Source: Lineus longissimus | Taxonomy: Eukaryota > Nemertea > Pilidiophora > Heteronemertea > Lineidae | DNA length: 64,000 bases | Assembly: GCF_910592395.1 (NCBI RefSeq) | Contig: NC_088308.1 | Span: forward strand, 620,001 to 684,000 | Direction: 5' to 3' | Part shown: positions 61,301 to 64,000 of the stretch, in pieces | Layout: the number at the start of each line of letters is the position of its first letter | How positions within the stretch are numbered: the first letter of the stretch is position 1 | Position numbers and translations under genes: made by a program | The notes under the pieces: model-generated | Told to the model about the DNA's origin: nothing | The model's database searches: none | Seen by the model: only the letters and a program-made list of their open reading frames with translations

Positions 61301-61590
61301 GCCCCTAGCTCAGGCGGTTAGAGCGTCTGTATTCTGTGCCCGAGTTCCCGAATTCGAATCCCTGGAGAAGATTTTGATTTTTTTTCTCTTCCATGATTCT
61401 CCGAGACTGTCCGCATCGTCCTGTGGCTTGCTGGTTTGTGAAATCAAGCGCATCGAAGCATTGGAGGTCTATCATGTTTCAGGCCGTATTCAGAAGGACC
61501 TTTCGATCGTTTGAATTCACTTACTATTGTTGCATGGGACGCTCTGGTTTTGTGCATGCAAATCAGCTTCAAAAAAGCTTTATTATTGAT
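61301..61590 (+). mobile_element. tRNA-derived SINE (Ile/Val-like head)
   Basis: The head starts GCCCCTAGCTCAGGCGGTTA (A box TAGCTCAGGCGG) and has a B box AATTCGAATCCC at 61351-61362. A T-rich stretch follows, then a body shared with the inverted SINE at 60608-61000 (GTCCGCATCGTCCTGTGGC, TTGTGAAATCAAGCGCATCG). The shared body continues to about 61580. Confidence 0.75.
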
Positions 61591-62507
61591 TGCTAGCTGC
61601 TGAAGTGTTCGATTTCGGGCAATGTGAGCTCTATCTCGGGCATGCCAAGTATGAATTGAGCCATGTAGGATAACTATATGTAACTAACTCTTAGGGTCGC
61701 TCACTTCTACCATGGAAATCGATGTGGCGCATAGTCGCGCTGGCTATCGAACCCGCTTACGGTGAAAATATGGGTCACGAGTAATTATGGTGATGTTTAA
61801 TTCCTCTAAAAGTAGAATCCATTATTTTGTTGCATAATGCAGCAACATGATTCAGCAATAGCAAGGATAAAAATATGTACGACAAGTGCGTAGGTAGCCA
61901 GTGATGGGCTCCCGAGTTTTTGCACCCACTTGATGGAATTTTGACACTACACCTATAGTGGCAAAAGTCGAATTGGTTACTCTCAGACATCGATAAAAAA
62001 CCCGCGATATGTGATGTTGCCTCATTACAAACACCGACCATAAAGATTTTGTCAATCTATTTACAACCCGCATGAGCTTCAAAATGGCTAAAAACGGATT
62101 TTTAAGATGTGCCTACCTGGGGACCAGAAAGCATACAATAAATGTGGTCTGGGCCCAAAGCTACCTAACCATTATGTCAGGTTTCGGCCAGCCATCCCCA
62201 GCCGTTACGAAACGTCCTCCGCCAACAGACGAGCTAAACTACACTCAAATGGTTGGTATGATATGATGTGATGTGTATACCTACGGGCATTGCAGAGTTT
62301 CCTCTCTGATCCTAGTTCGACCGCGAATCTCAGTCACATAATAGAATAGTATATCCCAAGGGCGTAGGCCAGAGCGGACCCTGATATAGTTTTGCTATCC
62401 GCCCACAAAATTGCATAAGATTCACTTCCCGTATTTCCTACGACAAATCCAATGCTCTTCCCTCGATTCAGTCGGAATCAAAGCATCATTAAGTCATACG
62501 CAAGTTA

Positions 62508-62690
62508 CTGAATGGAACCCAACTGCGGACCCTATTCAAGTTGTCCACACGTTCAGCAGGCCTAATCTAGCTAACTGGCCTGCGCCAGACTTATGAATAG
62601 GAAATGAGACGGGTCATTTTCACCGCCCGAGAAAATGTAAAAAGTAGGCAGAATCGTTGGCGCGCGATATCCCCTTTAATCCGTTTGTGT
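62508..62690. repeat. Diverged direct repeat, copy 1
   Basis: Shares CTGAATGGAAC, TTGTCCACA, TTCAGCAGGCC, TAGCTAACTG, GAAAATGTAAA and a GCGATAT word, in the same order, with 63076-63247. An old interspersed repeat of unknown class; no terminal structure was seen. Confidence 0.65.
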
Positions 62691-63075
62691 CTAAAGAAGG
62701 TGAGAATATCCATTTTTGAGACGATAGGCTGCTATATTTTGTCATACCAAACAACGACCAGGTCAACAGTGAACAATGAAAACCATAACGCGTGCGCCCG
62801 GCGTTTGACGCACTCGCACAATGGCACTAACTCTCTCGTAATACGGGCCCTTCGTGGACTTGCGAGACGTCCTGTGACCGCCCCTCTATTTGGTATCAAA
62901 GCGATAGGGTAAATCGAGTCATTGCAATAGAATTCCCCCATAAGCGAGTTTCTGATACGTCGATCTGGCCTTGCGCGTCGGTGTCCCTCCTTAACATAGA
63001 CTTGGATTGAATGCGAAGGCGGATACTTTTTTAGAATTGAGGCGAACTGCCGATAAATGGGCGTGGTTTCTGAAT

Positions 63076-63247
63076 CTGAATGGAACTCTATTGTCCACAT
63101 ACATGTTCAGCAGGCCGAATTTAGCTAACTGATCTGTGCCGGAGCCTGAACAGAAAATGAGAAGATACATTTTCTTGGGCGGTGAAAATGTAAAGGTATA
63201 GGCAAATCGCAAATCGTGCGATATTCCATTTATTCGTGTCATTATTC
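63076..63247. repeat. Diverged direct repeat, copy 2
   Basis: Partner of 62508-62690 in the same orientation, about 570 bp apart. It is missing about 15 bp near the start relative to copy 1 (AACTCTATTGTCCACA versus a longer segment). Confidence 0.65.
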
Positions 63248-64000
63248 TCTGTGTGTGTGTCCAACGCGGTCGGACTTTAAATCTCATGAACAAGTTTCAA
63301 CGCAGAACCGCTTTTATTAAAGAAACCAATAGTGCGGAGCGCAATAACTGTGTCTCCACAACGTCTAATGATAATAGCCCATTGAGTCAGTTATGCCGTT
63401 CTGAAAGCTAACAATAAATGGTTGTATCGAAATAGAATTTGAAAGGCTCTTGTGGCCCTGAAAAGAAAATCGAAAATCTCATAGAACGCCTCGAATCGGC
63501 TTCACTCATGTAGAACCAGAAATATTGAACCGTGCTGGGTTGGATAATGAAGGTGCTGCCGAGTTTTAACTGTTCTCGACCCCGGGTCTCACTTCCAGTG
63601 AGAGATGCCTCTGAAGGCCACGTACTGACATGCTGGTGGTTGATGTCGAGAAAAGAATGTCGGATGACAGAGCTCAATATAGCCTCCCCCTTGCCGTGTC
63701 GACCGTTGATTCACCTGATGGTCGACGGGTATATATAGCCGTGCCTTGTGAAAATTGCTTAGCGGGTTCGTTACCACGTACGGAGGTTGGTCCGGTAACG
63801 ATGTGCAGCTTCCGCTGACTTAGCCCGGCATTGACCTTTCAAGACTGCTGGCATTCGAAGTCAATTCTCATTTCCACATTTACTGGTTTACGTTCCTCTC
63901 TCGTCTTTTGGCATGTGTTTTTTTCAGCATGTCCCATGGACACAGAAACGGTCTATTCAAAGCCCCCATCCGATAGGCCTAAATGCGAACATAAACACGC

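Larger units (their letters stand above)
60494..64000. other. Repeat-rich intergenic region, no gene recognised
   Basis: Holds the promoter side of SLC22 copy C, two inverted SINEs, a MITE and a diverged 170-bp direct repeat pair. The short open frames have no recognisable similarity. GGTATATATAGCC at about 63728-63740 is TATA-like but no gene follows within the window. Confidence 0.5.

Noticed and set aside
61301-61372. Functional tRNA gene
   Set aside because: It has A/B boxes and a T run downstream, but the same body as a nearby SINE follows and the stems are imperfect.

Overview
The window is animal nuclear DNA. Genes are split by GT-AG introns with conserved phases, and several are clear orthologues of metazoan genes: a chondroitin GalNAc-transferase, a FUT10/11-type fucosyltransferase, SEC24C/D, GRB2 and SLC22 transporters. 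Intron sizes, tRNA-derived SINEs, small hairpin MITEs and frequent TACATGTA-like words suggest a marine invertebrate, perhaps a lophotrochozoan. The phylum is an inference and I cannot fix it from this window.

Layout. 1-2800: no recognised gene. 2815-4500 (+): chondroitin sulfate N-acetylgalactosaminyltransferase in one coding exon. 8176-9949 (-): FUT10/11-like fucosyltransferase in two exons, divergent from SEC24. 10804-22855 (+): SEC24C/D-type COPII cargo adaptor, resolved here into 18 coding exons (1208 aa). 24912-26873: minisatellite of about 33 copies of a 59-bp unit. 30314-31360 and probably beyond (+): RING/TRAF zinc-finger protein. 35266-35838 (-): small glycine-rich membrane protein. 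36055-36360: 67-bp tandem repeat. 37904-38929 (+): single-exon protein of unknown function. 40880-42689 (+): GRB2 adaptor, five coding exons (214 aa). 44558-49276, 50501-54485 and 55728-60493 (-): three tandem SLC22 transporter genes with identical eight-exon structure (579, 571 and 587 aa). 60494-64000: SINEs, a MITE and diverged repeats, with no gene recognised.

The genes do not form one pathway. The first three all concern the secretory route (Golgi and ER glycosyltransferases, COPII coat). GRB2 is a receptor tyrosine kinase adaptor. The SLC22 cluster is a local tandem expansion.

Three observations stand out. A 69-nt in-frame candidate cassette exon lies in a SEC24 intron and resembles the start of the next constitutive exon. 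In all three SLC22 paralogues, intron 3 carries an array of about 71-bp units, each copying the exon-4 acceptor and the first roughly 39 nt of exon 4, so each gene displays 7-8 decoy splice acceptors. Finally, two inverted SINEs share a body but have different tRNA-like heads, and one is split by a MITE whose empty site is preserved in the other.
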